From positions 5,942,003 through 6,006,002 of the forward strand of contig OY811976.1 in the NCBI GenBank assembly GCA_963681505.1: a DNA stretch of 64,000 nucleotides, read 5' to 3'. Shown piece by piece: positions 35,913 to 46,189 of this stretch (the stretch's first letter is position 1; the number at the start of each line of letters is the position of its first letter). The position numbers and the translations under genes are program-made. Source of the DNA: Eunapius fragilis. Lineage: Eukaryota; Porifera; Demospongiae; Spongillida; Spongillidae. The notes below the pieces were generated by a model. It did no database searches, was not told the DNA's origin, and saw nothing but the letters and a program-made list of their open reading frames with translations.

Positions 35913-36663
35913 CAGGTTCACGCCCGTGTCATCAATAACCTAACCACAATTGTGATTAAGCAAGTACTTCGTGTGGTTCTCATCCTATAATCGTATCTTT
36001 CAACAGGACAGAATCCTACCAGTACAGTTGTTTTGTACATCAATACGTACAGAGACCAAGCAAAATACTTGCGTTTCCCTTTCGTACATGCCTATGTATT
36101 TGTACAATGACTTTTTCAAAACTGCTTCAGAATCTGAGAAAGGTGCATGTGATAGTGTGGTGCTGCATGGGTAGAAGCGGCGCGGTGCCTAAAACGTACC
36201 GACGGTGCGACACGGTAAAAAGCGAACCTCTTTAACCGTCGATTTACCGAAGTGACGGATTTTAACGTATAAATGACGTGACAGAGTGACGGGGAATGAG
36301 ACGTTACCGTCCACTCTCAGTCCACAGACGGCCCGTTGAAATTGATTTCAACGGTATCCGCCTACATCAAAGAGACGGGTAAGGTCACGTGATGAGACGT
36401 TACCGTGTCCATGTAACGGTTTCGCTGTGCACGCTACTGAGTGGGCCAGACTGACACATGTTGGATTTGGTCTCCTTAGGGAGCAAGGGCCTGAATCCAT
36501 TCATGCAAAGTTCAACTCCCTTGGAAGAGCATGCACTGCAATACCAGACAAGGTAGAAAGGCTGAGGTGTATCCTGAAGGAACATTTAGTCAGCATAGCT
36601 CCTGACATGGTAGCAGCTATACCACCTCCCAAGAAGCGTAAGAAGTCACTTGATGATACCTAG

Positions 36664-37264
36664 ACTATCGTTTGTACTAATCCACCATCATGCGCGATCA
36701 CATTAACTTGGATCAAAATGGCCAATTTTACGACTTAAAAAGCACGTCAGAAAATGTGTCAAGGGGGCAAAAAATGGTAGCACAATCTGTCAAGCTTACC
36801 AGGAAAGGTTTATTTCCGCCATTCTACATTCCAAAGACTTAAGCTAACGATTTGTTCTCGGTAGGTCCCCAATACTTTATCGGAGGTGGCTGCTTTTGAG
36901 TGGCAACAGCCACGTAGTAACATGCTAAGAGCATGTGATTTAAACTTTTCTATAAAGTTTAAAGGTGTACCAAATCATATTACAGCATTGATGTGTTTAT
37001 TCCCTTTAAGCATTTTATTGTACAGCGAATTCCACAGGTCATCAGTTGCCTAGGTGTTGCCAAGGGGACACGCTCATTTCAAAATTTTTGGGCGTAGGGT
37101 CTAATTTCCACGATTTCAATGGGAGCAAACAGCTGTGTGTAAAACACAGTGCTCAATCTGCTTATCTTAACGCCGTACCTTTAAGTTGCTTTGTTCAGGC
37201 GTAGTAGCTGTAAGTTTGAGTTCTTGCCTGTATTAGCAGTTTTCGAGCAGTCAGCAGATATGTA
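36664..37264. other. no gene; dispersed repeat at 37068-37140
   Basis: Contains the inverted copy of the repeat seen at 15491-15560 (GGCGTAGGGTC and TTTCAATGGGAG). Nothing coding. Confidence 0.4.
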
Positions 37265-39526
37265 ATGCTAAAAGAAGTAGAATCTCAGCTTGTGAACAAG
37301 CTTTCTGCATTGCAGCCTGTGGAAACAGATGGGTCTATACAGGCGAAGTGTTGTATGGTAGGTACAAAAAGATTGCACGCTTCAGCTGGTTCCATGGAAA
37401 GAACAATGAAGGTAAATCACCACCACCTCTGTAGGACACAAATCCTGGAAGGCTTTTGCAACAAATGGATATCACACTGCAGTGTTTTGAGGCAGCACTT
37501 CCATGGAGTCCTGAAGACCTGTATCTCACAGCACAGCTGAATGAAGAAGTGTGACATTGTTATGTGCACAGTCATGCTAATAAAAATTCATCAACGACAG
37601 ACTGTTGTGCAAGCCATGGTCTCTATTTTGCATTCAGGCCATACTGCTAAACAAGTGAATTATAATGTCTATTTGTTATACTATTGTCCTAAAAATTCAG
37701 GTTTACTGTTGGCTTCAAAAACTTGGAATATGCCTCAGCAGTGTGGCTACATGGTCATTGATTGGCAAACTAGGAGAAACCACGATTAGATTTCCCTCAT
37801 CTGCTGCTCACAGCTCAGGATCCCTCATTCATTGAACCAGCCAGTACTGTACCTGTTTACATTGATAGTTAAAAGCTGGAGTCACTCATTGGAGAAAACT
37901 ATACCAACTGATCATGTAAGTCTTCTTTTTGCATGTTGTTAAAAATTATGACTTTATTTCATTAAGGGCTATGCTACTGTAATCCAGCAAACGCAAACAC
38001 ATATCCAGTGCTCAGACACTTCTAAAACATCACATAACAGCAGTATGTTGCAGTGTTCAGGTCTCCAATGGCATTACCAGTCATAACTGCACACTCCTGT
38101 GATCAATTTATCAGTCACCTAGTAGTATTTTGGGTAGCACATCTCCAGGTAGTGTATTAAACTAATACCTATAAAAATGTAATTATATAGACGGTGCTAC
38201 ACCTGATGATGCACTATCAGCATCATCATCACCAGTGTATGGTAGGTACTATGTACTAAACATTTCCAAATTCTACAAGCATATCAAATGTGTATGCAGG
38301 CCTCCTGGCTGAAAGCTCATCGATGCTTGAACCTCCAGTCGAATGTTCTACACCTTGTCAAGATGGTTTTGCCTCTCGTGTTCATCAATCAATTGTAATG
38401 TCACCATATGCTCTGCCACGTACATCCAACTTTAGTGGGACACCCCCGGATGCAGTCAAGATTTATGGTATGTCAGTCATAGCTGCTCAGGTGTAATATA
38501 TAGTCCCTTGCAGATCAATCTGATGAATCAGACATCTATATCACTTGCCAAGTAGTCGCCTCTCAGTGCAATGCTAGACAACACAATGCAAGGTAGTATA
38601 CATATAGCATGCCACAATGCTACATATAAAAATATTATTACATAAGTGCAAGACATGGCCAGGAAGGGTGCAATGTATCAGCAGAGTCCATATCACACCT
38701 GGGTGCCAATAAGACATCGCATGCTATTTAAAGGGTAAGCAGAGCACTTGGACCCCTTTCTCTGATATCACATAATTATGATCGTGTGTCCAATACGAGA
38801 GCCTCACTGTCTCACAAAACGCTCTGAAGAAAATTTGATAGCACTTGTATAGAACGATTAATTTACGCATGCACTTTATTAATGTGCAGGAAGCCCTCAA
38901 CATGGAAATGGCTGTACTTTATTGCTCTAATTTGTTTAGAAAGCCTTCAGGACATGACGTAGCTGTGAGTGTCACACTACACACATTAGAATACATTTTT
39001 AAAAGGAGAAAATTGTATTGGTGATGGGACCACTTTCATTGCATGACGCAAATCTTGCAAAAGCTAAGGCATTCTGTAACCAAAGGTTCCTTGGATCAGA
39101 AGAAAGAAGGGTAATGATTTATAAATTTACCATGCATCATTGTTGACTAATATATATAAACAGGTGTTGGGTATTAAACCATGTGAACATTATGTACAAT
39201 TAATGATGGAAGAGTTTGCTGAAAAGTTCCTGAAAGGGTTAAAGTGAACATGGATGTTAAAGTCATTTATGTAAAGAACCTTGCTTCGCTGGTAGGTTAT
39301 GTGCCATCAGTTTTGTTTGTTAATCATTACTGTTTTATTATGTATTATAGCTCTGATATATTAGGAGCTAACCTGATGCCCAAAATGATACCTCAGAAGG
39401 TGGTTAAAAACCACATTTGGTGACGCTCCCACAGCTGAGGACATGGATGTTATAATTCAGACAGACATGGATTTTGATTACTTGAGTCCTCAGGCAGTAG
39501 TAAACAGACATGCTGACATCTTCTGA
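37265..39526 (+). other. possible multi-exon gene, unrecognised
   Basis: Exon-like pieces with plausible GT-AG borders: 37265-37412 (MLKEVESQLVNKLSALQPVE), about 37434-37550 (DTNPGRLLQQMDITLQCFEA), 38191-38241, 38301-38466 (SSMLEPPVECSTPCQDG), 38513-38555, about 38643-38740 (YQQSPYHTWVPIRHRMLFKG), 38897-38965, 39005-39110 (LVMGPLSLHDANLAKAKAFC) and a last acidic piece near 39405-39526 (DMDVIIQTDMDFDYLSPQAV, ending TGA). No domain recognised; frames are not fully consistent, so it may be decayed. Confidence 0.35.
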
Positions 39527-40224
39527 TGCTCTATATTGATCTATTGCTACAGTTCAATTAAGCCTTTTTGGTAATCTGCCAACTTACTCTTTGCATACAT
39601 TAGTGCTAGATCAAACTTGTATGGCTCATTTCACATCACTTGACTTTTAATCACTTTTGCAACAGCAGACTACAGAAAGAAAGAAATGTGACACAAAAGA
39701 TGCATCACAGTAAATACTTAAATGCTCTCCTTCGCTGGGCTTGGTATTTTTCTCACAACCTATTTCTGGAACGTGGTGTCTTTGGTCATCCCCACTGTCT
39801 AATCTTGACAAAGTAGTATAAAATAACTTTGCCATTTCCACTTTGAGTGTCAACTTAAGAAAACCATCCATACTGTACAAGAATGCTCTTTAAAATATAC
39901 CATACCTCATGCCCGTAGGAAAAAACTGCAATCCTGATGACCAAAATTACACTGCTACTCGTATTTTTATCACTAACCTATTTCTGGAACGTGGAGTTGT
40001 TGGCCATCCCCACTTTTTAATGTACTATCCGTGCTAACATGTACATAGACCTGTCCAGGAAGTTAGTATGACTGACCTGAGAGCCTTGAGTTGTAGAGAT
40101 CCTTGTGATTGAGACCAGCTGGGAGAAAAATGGCAAAATGGAGAGAACTGTCACAAAAATTTTGGTCACAGGAACAAAATTTTCAGGTAAATTCAGACCA
40201 AACATTTGACCCGAGTCCTAGCGC
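39527..40224. other. no gene recognised
   Basis: A ~40-bp piece (CTATTTCTGGAACGTGG...GGTCATCCCCAC) at about 39760-39800 recurs at 39975-40015. Nothing coding supported. Confidence 0.35.
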
Positions 40225-40800
40225 TTGCTTGCGCGTGCGTGTGGTCCACACGTGTCCAATAAAGGTGTTATATGCATTCAGAAAGCTGCTAGGAAGGAAA
40301 GATCTTCGGATTTTGAGGGAGATTTTGTTGGCGAAGTGTACGAGTATCTTGTCAGTGGCATAGTGTCAAGGGAATGCAAGCGAATGATAGGAAAAAAAAC
40401 CCTGAAGTTTTCAGTGTCGAATAAAGGAGATCTATTCTATAAGCAAAAAAGGAAGGGCAAGGCAAGTATCTTTTGCATGTACATCTATATAGCTATATGT
40501 GAACTCACCATTCATAACAAATCAGTGCTAAGATGTGATTACATTACACATTGACAAATACTAAATGAATGCATACCATGCATATTACTTTTTCTATAGG
40601 GAGAAGTTTCAGAATTAAAGAGTGCTTTATGTGGCATGGGATGGTTAAAGATGTCAATAATCTAGTCGGTTTCTTATCCCTGTTCGTGCTTTGAGGATGG
40701 CAGCAAGTACATCTTTTACTGTTAGTGATTATTTCACTAAATGGGTAGAAGCAATCCCAACCATTGACATCAAAGCTGTCACAGGAGACTAAAGGCTAAT
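40225..40800 (+). pseudogene. GIN1/KRBA2-like integrase remnant
   Basis: The N-terminal part (KAARKERSSDFEGDFVGEVY, EYLVSGIVSRECKR, LFYKQKRKGK) is at 40225-40460. After an intron-like gap come FMWHGMVKDVNN (about 40650) and, after a deletion and a one-base shift, YIFTVSDYFTKWVEAIPT at about 40710-40765. The zinc finger and most of the core are missing. Confidence 0.6.
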
Positions 40801-41120
40801 AACATCACCCCTCTAGACCTAATTGCGTCATTGCCTTGAGGCAATTCACGTGATTGCCTACAGTCCAAATACTAATTGCGTCATTGCTTGGGGCAAAACA
40901 GGGTTTATGCCTTTGAGCGCTACGCGAAATTGGATCGAAGCTCATAGGTCGAGAGCGCAACCTCCAGGGCCATCGTAAATACACGTTTCTGTCGGTTGAG
41001 CAAAGCGAATTAGACAGAAACTTAGCTCCCTCCCTAATGCGATTGGCTGCATAGCACGTGATGCGGCCACGTGCTGGATGGGGTTAAATGGGAAGGTGCG
41101 CAGTAGAATTGTCATTCTAA
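40800..41120. other. no gene; short TAATTGCGTCATTGC repeat
   Basis: CTAATTGCGTCATTGC occurs at about 40819 and 40870. No coding frame supported. Confidence 0.35.
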
Positions 41121-41121
41121 G

Positions 41122-41990
41122 TTGTTGTGCACGTGCTGCAAACTTTTTCAGTATGGGCTGGAAGGAGAGGAGGCAGCAATCGACGTTGGACATAGCAGGG
41201 ATGAGGCAGCTTCTTCCGCTTCTTCCGCCGCTGTTAACCTGATCCTGGAAGGGATGAGAAAAATGCAGGAGGAACTGTTGAGCGTTCGGCGAGGGCAGGA
41301 GGAAGCGGCCAAGCGCAGTGCGGGAGGATAGCTATTCATTCAAGAGTAAAGGAAACGAGCTCCAGTTTAAGTTTAATGATAAGGTGGCGGACAAAGTAGC
41401 GGCGGCTGCAGCAGCGATTGGGAAAGGCAACTCAACCTCCTCAAGCTCAAAGGCACTGCTCGATCGGGCCGCAAAGGAGCTACAAGAAGGTGTCTTCACA
41501 TCAGGAGTGTGGCCTCTGTTGAGCAATCTGGAGGACCCAGAGCTACGAAGGCTGGCTCAAGCACTACCAGCCACAGTCTTGAGGAGCAGGGCAGACAGTA
41601 CAACTAAGAAGTACCTCGGTGCCTATCAGCGTTGGAAGACCTGGGCGGATGCAAGACAGGGAGTGCCAAGTTTTCCAGTACAAGAACTTCACCTGGTGCT
41701 GTACATGCAGCACCTCAGTGAGTCCAGAGAGTAAAGCTGCAGTAGAGGAGGCAGTGCATGCACTATCATGGTTGCATGGGTTAGCAGGGCTCCAGCCATT
41801 GGGTGGGTCACTCTTAGTTAAGGCTACCTTAGAAGGTGAGGCGTATTTTGGCAAAGCCTAAGGTTCGGAAGGAACCAGTGACGGCTGATATGTTGAAGGC
41901 CATGGTGGAGGCTGCTGGGCCAGCTCCATCCCTGACGGAGGTCAGGTTGTTGGTGGTGTGTTTGGTGGCTTTTGCTGGGTTCATGCGGTG
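41122..41990 (+). pseudogene. tyrosine recombinase gene, 5' piece
   Basis: Coiled, Ala/Glu-rich start (ILEGMRKMQEELLSVRRG), then after a one-base shift YSFKSKGNELQFKFNDKVAD, which is typical of invertebrate transposon tyrosine recombinases. The core-binding domain follows (STTKKYLGAYQRWKTWA, LHLVLYMQHL), then after two more shifts (near 41725 and 41840) ILAKPKVRKEPVTADMLKAM and LLVVCLVAFAGFMR. The last R is the first catalytic arginine. The gene is cut at 41990 by gypsy C and continues at 45687. Probably from a YR element (Crypton- or DIRS-like), since intact cellular roles are unlikely given four lesions. Confidence 0.75.
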
Positions 41991-42175
41991 TGTGACAAGG
42001 TGACGAACCTTGCACTGAACTTACTTTCATGCATAGCTGAATAGGTAGAGTGACCTATATTCAGGAGGGTGTTATGACGCTTGCATTGATAGTGTGTATA
42101 AATGTACGAGTAACTGGTAAAAATAGAGAGTTCTGAAACAGTGAACTTAGAGGGGTAGAGCTACGCTCTATCACA
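41991..42175 (+). repeat. gypsy C 5' LTR
   Basis: TGTGACAAGG ... CTATCACA. Followed by TTTGGTGTCAGAAGTGGG, a probable primer-binding site starting TGG at 42178. Confidence 0.95.
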
Positions 42176-42276
42176 TTTGGTGTCAGAAGTGGGATCTGAT
42201 CGTTAGGAAGTCTGCCCGACTGTACTACGGCGTCAGTCAAAGGGGAACGGCTGGCCTGATCATCCTTATACGGTGG

Positions 42277-43105
42277 ATGACAACACGCTCAGGAAGGAGC
42301 TACAAAGGATCAGATATGGCAGAAGCACTTGAGTCAGCGTTAAAGGCGTTGGCGGACGATAGAAATAGGAGAGAAGAGGAGATAGCGGCTGAAAGGCGTA
42401 TGCGAGAAGAAGAAAGGACTGTTCGTGAGCAAGGATGGATAACGGAGCAAAGACGGCTTCAGGGAGAAAGAGATGCCATAGAGGAGGAAATGCAGAGGCG
42501 AATGGAGATACTAGTCAGGCTAGTAGAGACCCAGAGACGAGGAAGGAATCGGGCGCGGAAAACCCGAGCTGAGCATTAAATTGGTCCCTCTCTCGGAAAA
42601 GGACAATATCGAGGCATATCTCATCACTTTTGAGAGGATCATGGTCGCTCACAAGGTGGACAAGGAACGTTGGCCTCATTACTTGACACCTCAGCTAACA
42701 GGAAAGGCTCAGCTGGCGTTTGCTGCTCTTCCAACAGTGGATGCAGATGACTACGAAGCAATCAAGAATGCTATTCTAGTCCGGTACGATATTAACGAGG
42801 AAGCATATCGCAGACGGTTCTGATCTACAGTTCGGAGCGACGGAGAGACGAATAGAGAACTGGCCGTTAAGTTCATGGAACTACAACGGAAATGGCAAAA
42901 GGGCTGCACGTCTAAGGAGGACTTGCAAGAAATTGTCGGCAAGGAACAATTCTACAAGACTTTGGGGAATACCGAAAAGAAACTTCACGTTATGGAGCGT
43001 AGTCCAAAGACCTGCGTTGAAGCAGGTGAATTTGCCGACGAATATGAACAGGTGCGATTGCAGGAGCCAGGACAGGAGAAGATCTTAACACAAGATCCAT
43101 GAAAG
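42277..43105 (+). pseudogene. gag: gypsy C gag, broken
   Basis: Starts MTTRSGRSYKGSDMAEALES, then a long Glu/Arg-rich coiled coil. After a frame change at 42579 the capsid-like part follows (EKDNIEAYLITFERIMVAHK, LTGKAQLAFAALP, ILVRYDINEEAYRRRF), a TGA at 42821, then CVEAGEFADEYEQ and a second TGA at 43100 in the same frame. The same domain order is found in gypsy D. Confidence 0.85.
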
Positions 43106-43108
43106 AAG

Positions 43109-44068
43109 TTGACGCAGGAGGTGCCGTTGCGAAAATGCGGTTTCTGCGGTCTAATAGGGCACTCGACGGAAGAGTGTCGCAAAAGGCTTTCGGCTTCGCA
43201 GCAGGGAAAAGAGAAAGAGAGAACAATGCACTGCTACCATTGCGGAAAAGTAGGGCACATGTCATGGAGTTGTCCAGAAAAAAGAGCTTTACTCTGCCAG
43301 GGGCAAAGATGTCAGAAAGTAAAGGATACAAGTCAGAACCGTTATGGATCGGTGGAAGGCCAGAAGGTGAAGAATATATTGCTGGACACAGATTGCTCCC
43401 GAACCATGGTTAAAAAGCGATGGGTACCGCAGGAGAGAATGTTGGAAGGGAAAATGGTGTCCGTACGATGTGCGCACGGGGATACTGAACTGTACCCATT
43501 AGCAGATATCAGGATGGAAGTGGACGGCACCCCGATTCGAGTAGACGCGGCCGTGGTGGATACTTTACCACTTGATGTCTTACTGGGGACGGATGTTAAG
43601 CAGTTGAGTAATCTGCTTGGAAGGAGTGTTCCGAGAAACATCACTGATAAAGTTGCAGGTGGAGATAGAATGGTAGTAGTAACAAGAGCAAGGGCTAGAC
43701 AAGAACTGGAAGAAGAGATTTTTAGAAGGGGAAAAGAAGTACAGTCAGGTGTACGGTCCAAGGTGCTAAACGAGGATTCACCACCCGCAGATCATGGGTT
43801 GGCTTCAGCTCACAGGCAGAAGGTGGAGCAGTTGGTGGCTTCCCATCAGAAGGCAACGTTGGATGACGATGGAACTTTGGAACCTCGAGTACCAGATATT
43901 ACAATGGAGATAAAAAGACTCCAGGAGCAGGACATATCGCTGACTAGAGCTAGGGAAGTAGCTGAGTCAGAGGAAACGGAGAGTATGTTCTTCAAGAGAG
44001 GAGGCCTGTTGTACAGACGGTGGACAACAGCAGGATGCGGAGTAGAAAGGGAGATTGAACACAGTTAA
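43109..44068 (+). CDS. gypsy C nucleocapsid + protease
   Basis: Two CCHC zinc knuckles (CGFCGLIGHSTEEC and CYHCGKVGHMSWSC) bind RNA. The retropepsin-like protease follows with ILLDTDCSRTMV, where the usual DTG triplet reads DTD, so activity is doubtful, and then LPLDVLLGTDV. A linker with LASAHRQKVEQL and a short segment FFKRGGLLYRRW precede the integrase. A one-base shift near 44060 ends the frame before QLILPECRR. Confidence 0.85.
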   Translation: MTQEVPLRKCGFCGLIGHSTEECRKRLSASQQGKEKERTMHCYHCGKVGHMSWSCPEKRALLCQGQRCQKVKDTSQNRYGSVEGQKVKNILLDTDCSRTMVKKRWVPQERMLEGKMVSVRCAHGDTELYPLADIRMEVDGTPIRVDAAVVDTLPLDVLLGTDVKQLSNLLGRSVPRNITDKVAGGDRMVVVTRARARQELEEEIFRRGKEVQSGVRSKVLNEDSPPADHGLASAHRQKVEQLVASHQKATLDDDGTLEPRVPDITMEIKRLQEQDISLTRAREVAESEETESMFFKRGGLLYRRWTTAGCGVEREIEHS

Positions 44069-44070
44069 TA

Positions 44071-45039
44071 TTGCCAGAATGCAGAAGGACCGTACTGAAG
44101 CTGGCACACGAGATTCCTATTGCGGGGCATCTCGGAAGTGAAAAGACCAGGCAACATTTACTGAGGAGGTTCTACTGGCCAGGAGTCTTCAAGGATGTTG
44201 AAGAATTTTGTAGGAGCTGCCCTACATGCCAGAAAACTTCCCAGCATAGGGTGAGTAAAGCACCCTTAATTCCGCTACCGATCATTTCGGAACCGTTCAG
44301 TCGGATAGCGATGGATATTGTGGGACCTTTACCCAGGAGCAAGTCGGGAAATCGCTATGTTCTGGTCATATGCGATTATGCCACACGATACCCGGAAGCG
44401 ATTCCTCTTCGAAGCATCGATGCCGAACACATCGCGGAGGAATTGATCAAAGTGTTTGCACAAGTGGGAGTACCTCGGGAAATTCTTACAGACCAGGGTA
44501 GCGATTTCACATCTCAGTTGCTAGCTGAACTGTATCGATTGCTGCATGTCCATCCAATTCGGACAAGTCCCTACCACCCCCAGACAGATGGCTTGGTGGA
44601 ACGTTTTAATAAGACCTTGAAGGAGATGTTAAGGAAGACAGTGACAGATGGTGGAAAGGATTGGGATCGAATGATACCCTATCTCCTGTTCGCATATAGA
44701 GAAGTGCCACAATCCTCGACAGGGTTTTCTCCATTTGAATTACTTTATGGTCGAGATGTAAGAGGACCCCTGGATGTCCTACAAGAAACGTGGGAGGCAG
44801 GAGCAAGAAGTGATGAGACAGTTCTGAGTTTTGTATTGGAGACGCAAGAAAGGCTGAAGGCGATGGCTGACCTGGTGAAGGAGAACTTGGAGAAGGCCCA
44901 AGAAAAGCAGAAACACTGGTACGATAAGGGGGCAAGAGTTCGGCAGTTTGAGGTGAGAGATCCTGTACTGGTGTTGTTACCAACAACAACAGACAAACTC
45001 TTAGCACAGTGGCAAGGACCCTACTTAGTGGTGAAGTGA
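44071..45039 (+). CDS. gypsy C integrase
   Basis: Zinc region HEIPIAGHLG, then CRSCPTCQKT. Catalytic core with D (AMDIVGPLPR), D (LTDQGSDFTS) and E (TDGLVERFNK), all present. Then AYREVPQSSTGFSPFELLYG and a C-terminal region ending WQGPYLVVK before TGA (45037-45039). The frame continues after the TGA into EGKVTYQIDMHDCRKRWRVF, so this stop is a lesion inside a longer pol. Confidence 0.9.
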   Translation: MPECRRTVLKLAHEIPIAGHLGSEKTRQHLLRRFYWPGVFKDVEEFCRSCPTCQKTSQHRVSKAPLIPLPIISEPFSRIAMDIVGPLPRSKSGNRYVLVICDYATRYPEAIPLRSIDAEHIAEELIKVFAQVGVPREILTDQGSDFTSQLLAELYRLLHVHPIRTSPYHPQTDGLVERFNKTLKEMLRKTVTDGGKDWDRMIPYLLFAYREVPQSSTGFSPFELLYGRDVRGPLDVLQETWEAGARSDETVLSFVLETQERLKAMADLVKENLEKAQEKQKHWYDKGARVRQFEVRDPVLVLLPTTTDKLLAQWQGPYLVVK

Positions 45040-45486
45040 GAGGGCAAGGTGACATATCAAATTGACATGCACGACTGCAGGAAAAGGTGGAGAGTGTTCC
45101 ATGTCAACATGTTGAAAGCGTTTCAGGTGAGGAAACCAGATGAAGGGAGTAACTACATGGAAGAGGTGGTGATGGAAGAAGACTCAGATGTACAATTCTG
45201 GGATAAGGAGGTACGAGAACCTACATATACTTTTGGAGAACAGCTAGATGAGGTGAAGCGAAAAAAATTGCTGACATTGTTGGGGAAACACAAGGTTTTC
45301 AGCAAGAAGCCAGGGCGGACGAACATGCGGGAGCATCATATAGAGACGGGTGATGCAAGGCCAGTTCAGTTGCCGGCATATCGGCTACCTCATGCCTACA
45401 GAGAAGATGTAGCTAAGGAGCTGAAGAAGATGAATATAAATGCGGATTGTCCAGAGCAGCAACAACCTAGTTTGTTGCCAGAGTAG
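45040..45486 (+). pseudogene. pol: gypsy C pol: IN end + RT start, core deleted
   Basis: Integrase tail (VFHVNMLKAF), then the segment that precedes gypsy RT: LLTLLGKHKVFSKKPGRTNM, HHIETGDARPVQLPAYRLPH, YREDVAKELKKM. It jumps directly to NINADCPEQQQ, which resembles the end of RNase H (NxNAD). RT and RNase H bodies are therefore missing. This arrangement shows that RT followed IN. Confidence 0.75.
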
Positions 45487-45496
45487 GGAGGTGGAA

Positions 45497-45681
45497 TGTG
45501 ACAAGGTGACGAACCTTGCACTGAACTTACTTTCATGCATAGCTGAATAGGTAGAGTGACCTATATTCAGGAGGGTGTTATGACGCTTGCATTGATAGTG
45601 TGTATAAATGTACGAGTAACTGGTAAAAATAGAGAGTTCTGAAACAGTGAACTTAGAGGGGTAGGGCTACGCTCTATCACA
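45497..45681 (+). repeat. gypsy C 3' LTR
   Basis: 185 bp, one base different from the 5' LTR. Followed by CGGTG. Confidence 0.95.
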
Positions 45682-45686
45682 CGGTG

Positions 45687-46185
45687 TGATGAGGTGATAA
45701 GACTCAAGTGTGAGGATATCGCATTCAACACTGAGAGTATGGTAATTAGTATAGTGTCCAGTAAAACAGATCAGTATCGAGAAGGTTCATCATTAGTTAT
45801 AGCTCGCACGGGGTAGCTGACATGCCCTGTTGGGATGATGGAAAAGTATTTCCGTATGGGGGAGCTAGAAAAGACACCTAAGGAGTGCGTATTTCGTGGA
45901 ATAACGGTTACCAAAGATGGAGAACGCCTAAGGAAAGCAGGAGGCCTTAGTTATACCAGGCTGAGGGAATTACTGTTAAGTAAAATTTCTCAGTTGGGTT
46001 TTGACCCTAAGCTTTTTGGGATGCATAGCCTGCGGGCAGGGGGAGCCACAGCAGCAGCAAATGCAGGTGTACCTGACAGAATGTTCAAGTGACATGGTCG
46101 CTGGAAATCTGAGTCAGCCAAAGATGGCTACATTAAAGATTCGATGGAAAAACGACTAGAAGTGTCCAAGCAGCTGGGCATATAG
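45687..46185 (+). pseudogene. tyrosine recombinase gene, 3' piece
   Basis: Continues in exact frame from 41990 when gypsy C and one CGGTG are removed (FMR then CDEVIRLKCEDIAF). After a TAG near 45815 come PKECVFRGITVTKDGERLRK, the HxxR box MHSLRAGGATAAANAG, a TGA at 46090, then HGRWKSESAKDGYIKD with the probable catalytic tyrosine in DGYI. It ends LGI and TAG. R, H-x-x-R, H/W and Y are all recognisable, so the family call is firm; the two stops make it a pseudogene. Confidence 0.85.
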
Positions 46186-46189
46186 CACG

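Larger units (their letters stand above)
35087..36429. mobile_element. CACTA-like DNA element, 1343 bp
   Basis: Ends CACAGCGAAACCG ... CGGTTTCGCTGTG form a perfect 13-bp inverted repeat. The 3-bp target duplication CAC lies at 35084-35086 and 36430-36432. Subterminal ACGGTA/TACCGT motifs in both orientations cluster near both ends. It carries one N-terminal transposase-like exon (see 35304) and an internal ~100-bp duplication, so it looks like a deletion derivative. Confidence 0.87.
34331..36663 (+). pseudogene. family U transposase-like copy 3, split by a DNA element
   Basis: Exon pieces on the plus strand: 34331-34497 (VSPWGVTPHYYAIHAAIC), about 34549-34702 (KKGFLFNEDPFVKELDKA, FGGAFVGNHLHEALK), about 34760-34940 (frame-changed; FAKCHAIYDNTFIDEANVEK), 34999-35086 (FLSYFRTAFPDATIPIKMHM, LEDH), then after the 1343-bp insertion 36433-36663 (ATEWARLTHVGFGLLREQGP, ESIHAKFN, IPPPKKRKKS, TAG). 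The frame is exact across the insertion if one CAC copy is removed. KMHxLEDH and GEQGxESIHxxFN are the family blocks. Earlier pieces have a frame change, so it is broken. Confidence 0.7.
41991..45681 (+). mobile_element. Ty3/gypsy element C, Gmr1-like order
   Basis: 185-bp LTRs differing at one base (42158 region A versus G), target duplication CGGTG at 41986-41990 and 45682-45686. Order gag-PR-IN-(RT start), that is integrase before reverse transcriptase, as known for Gmr1-type gypsy elements. The RT-RNase H core is deleted. It is inserted in a tyrosine recombinase gene. Confidence 0.93.

Noticed and set aside
21847-46090. Alternative genetic code with TGA as a sense codon
   Set aside because: Frameshifts, TAA and TAG lesions occur in the same genes, and intact genes (H3, BEN gene 1) contain no in-frame TGA; element decay explains the stops.
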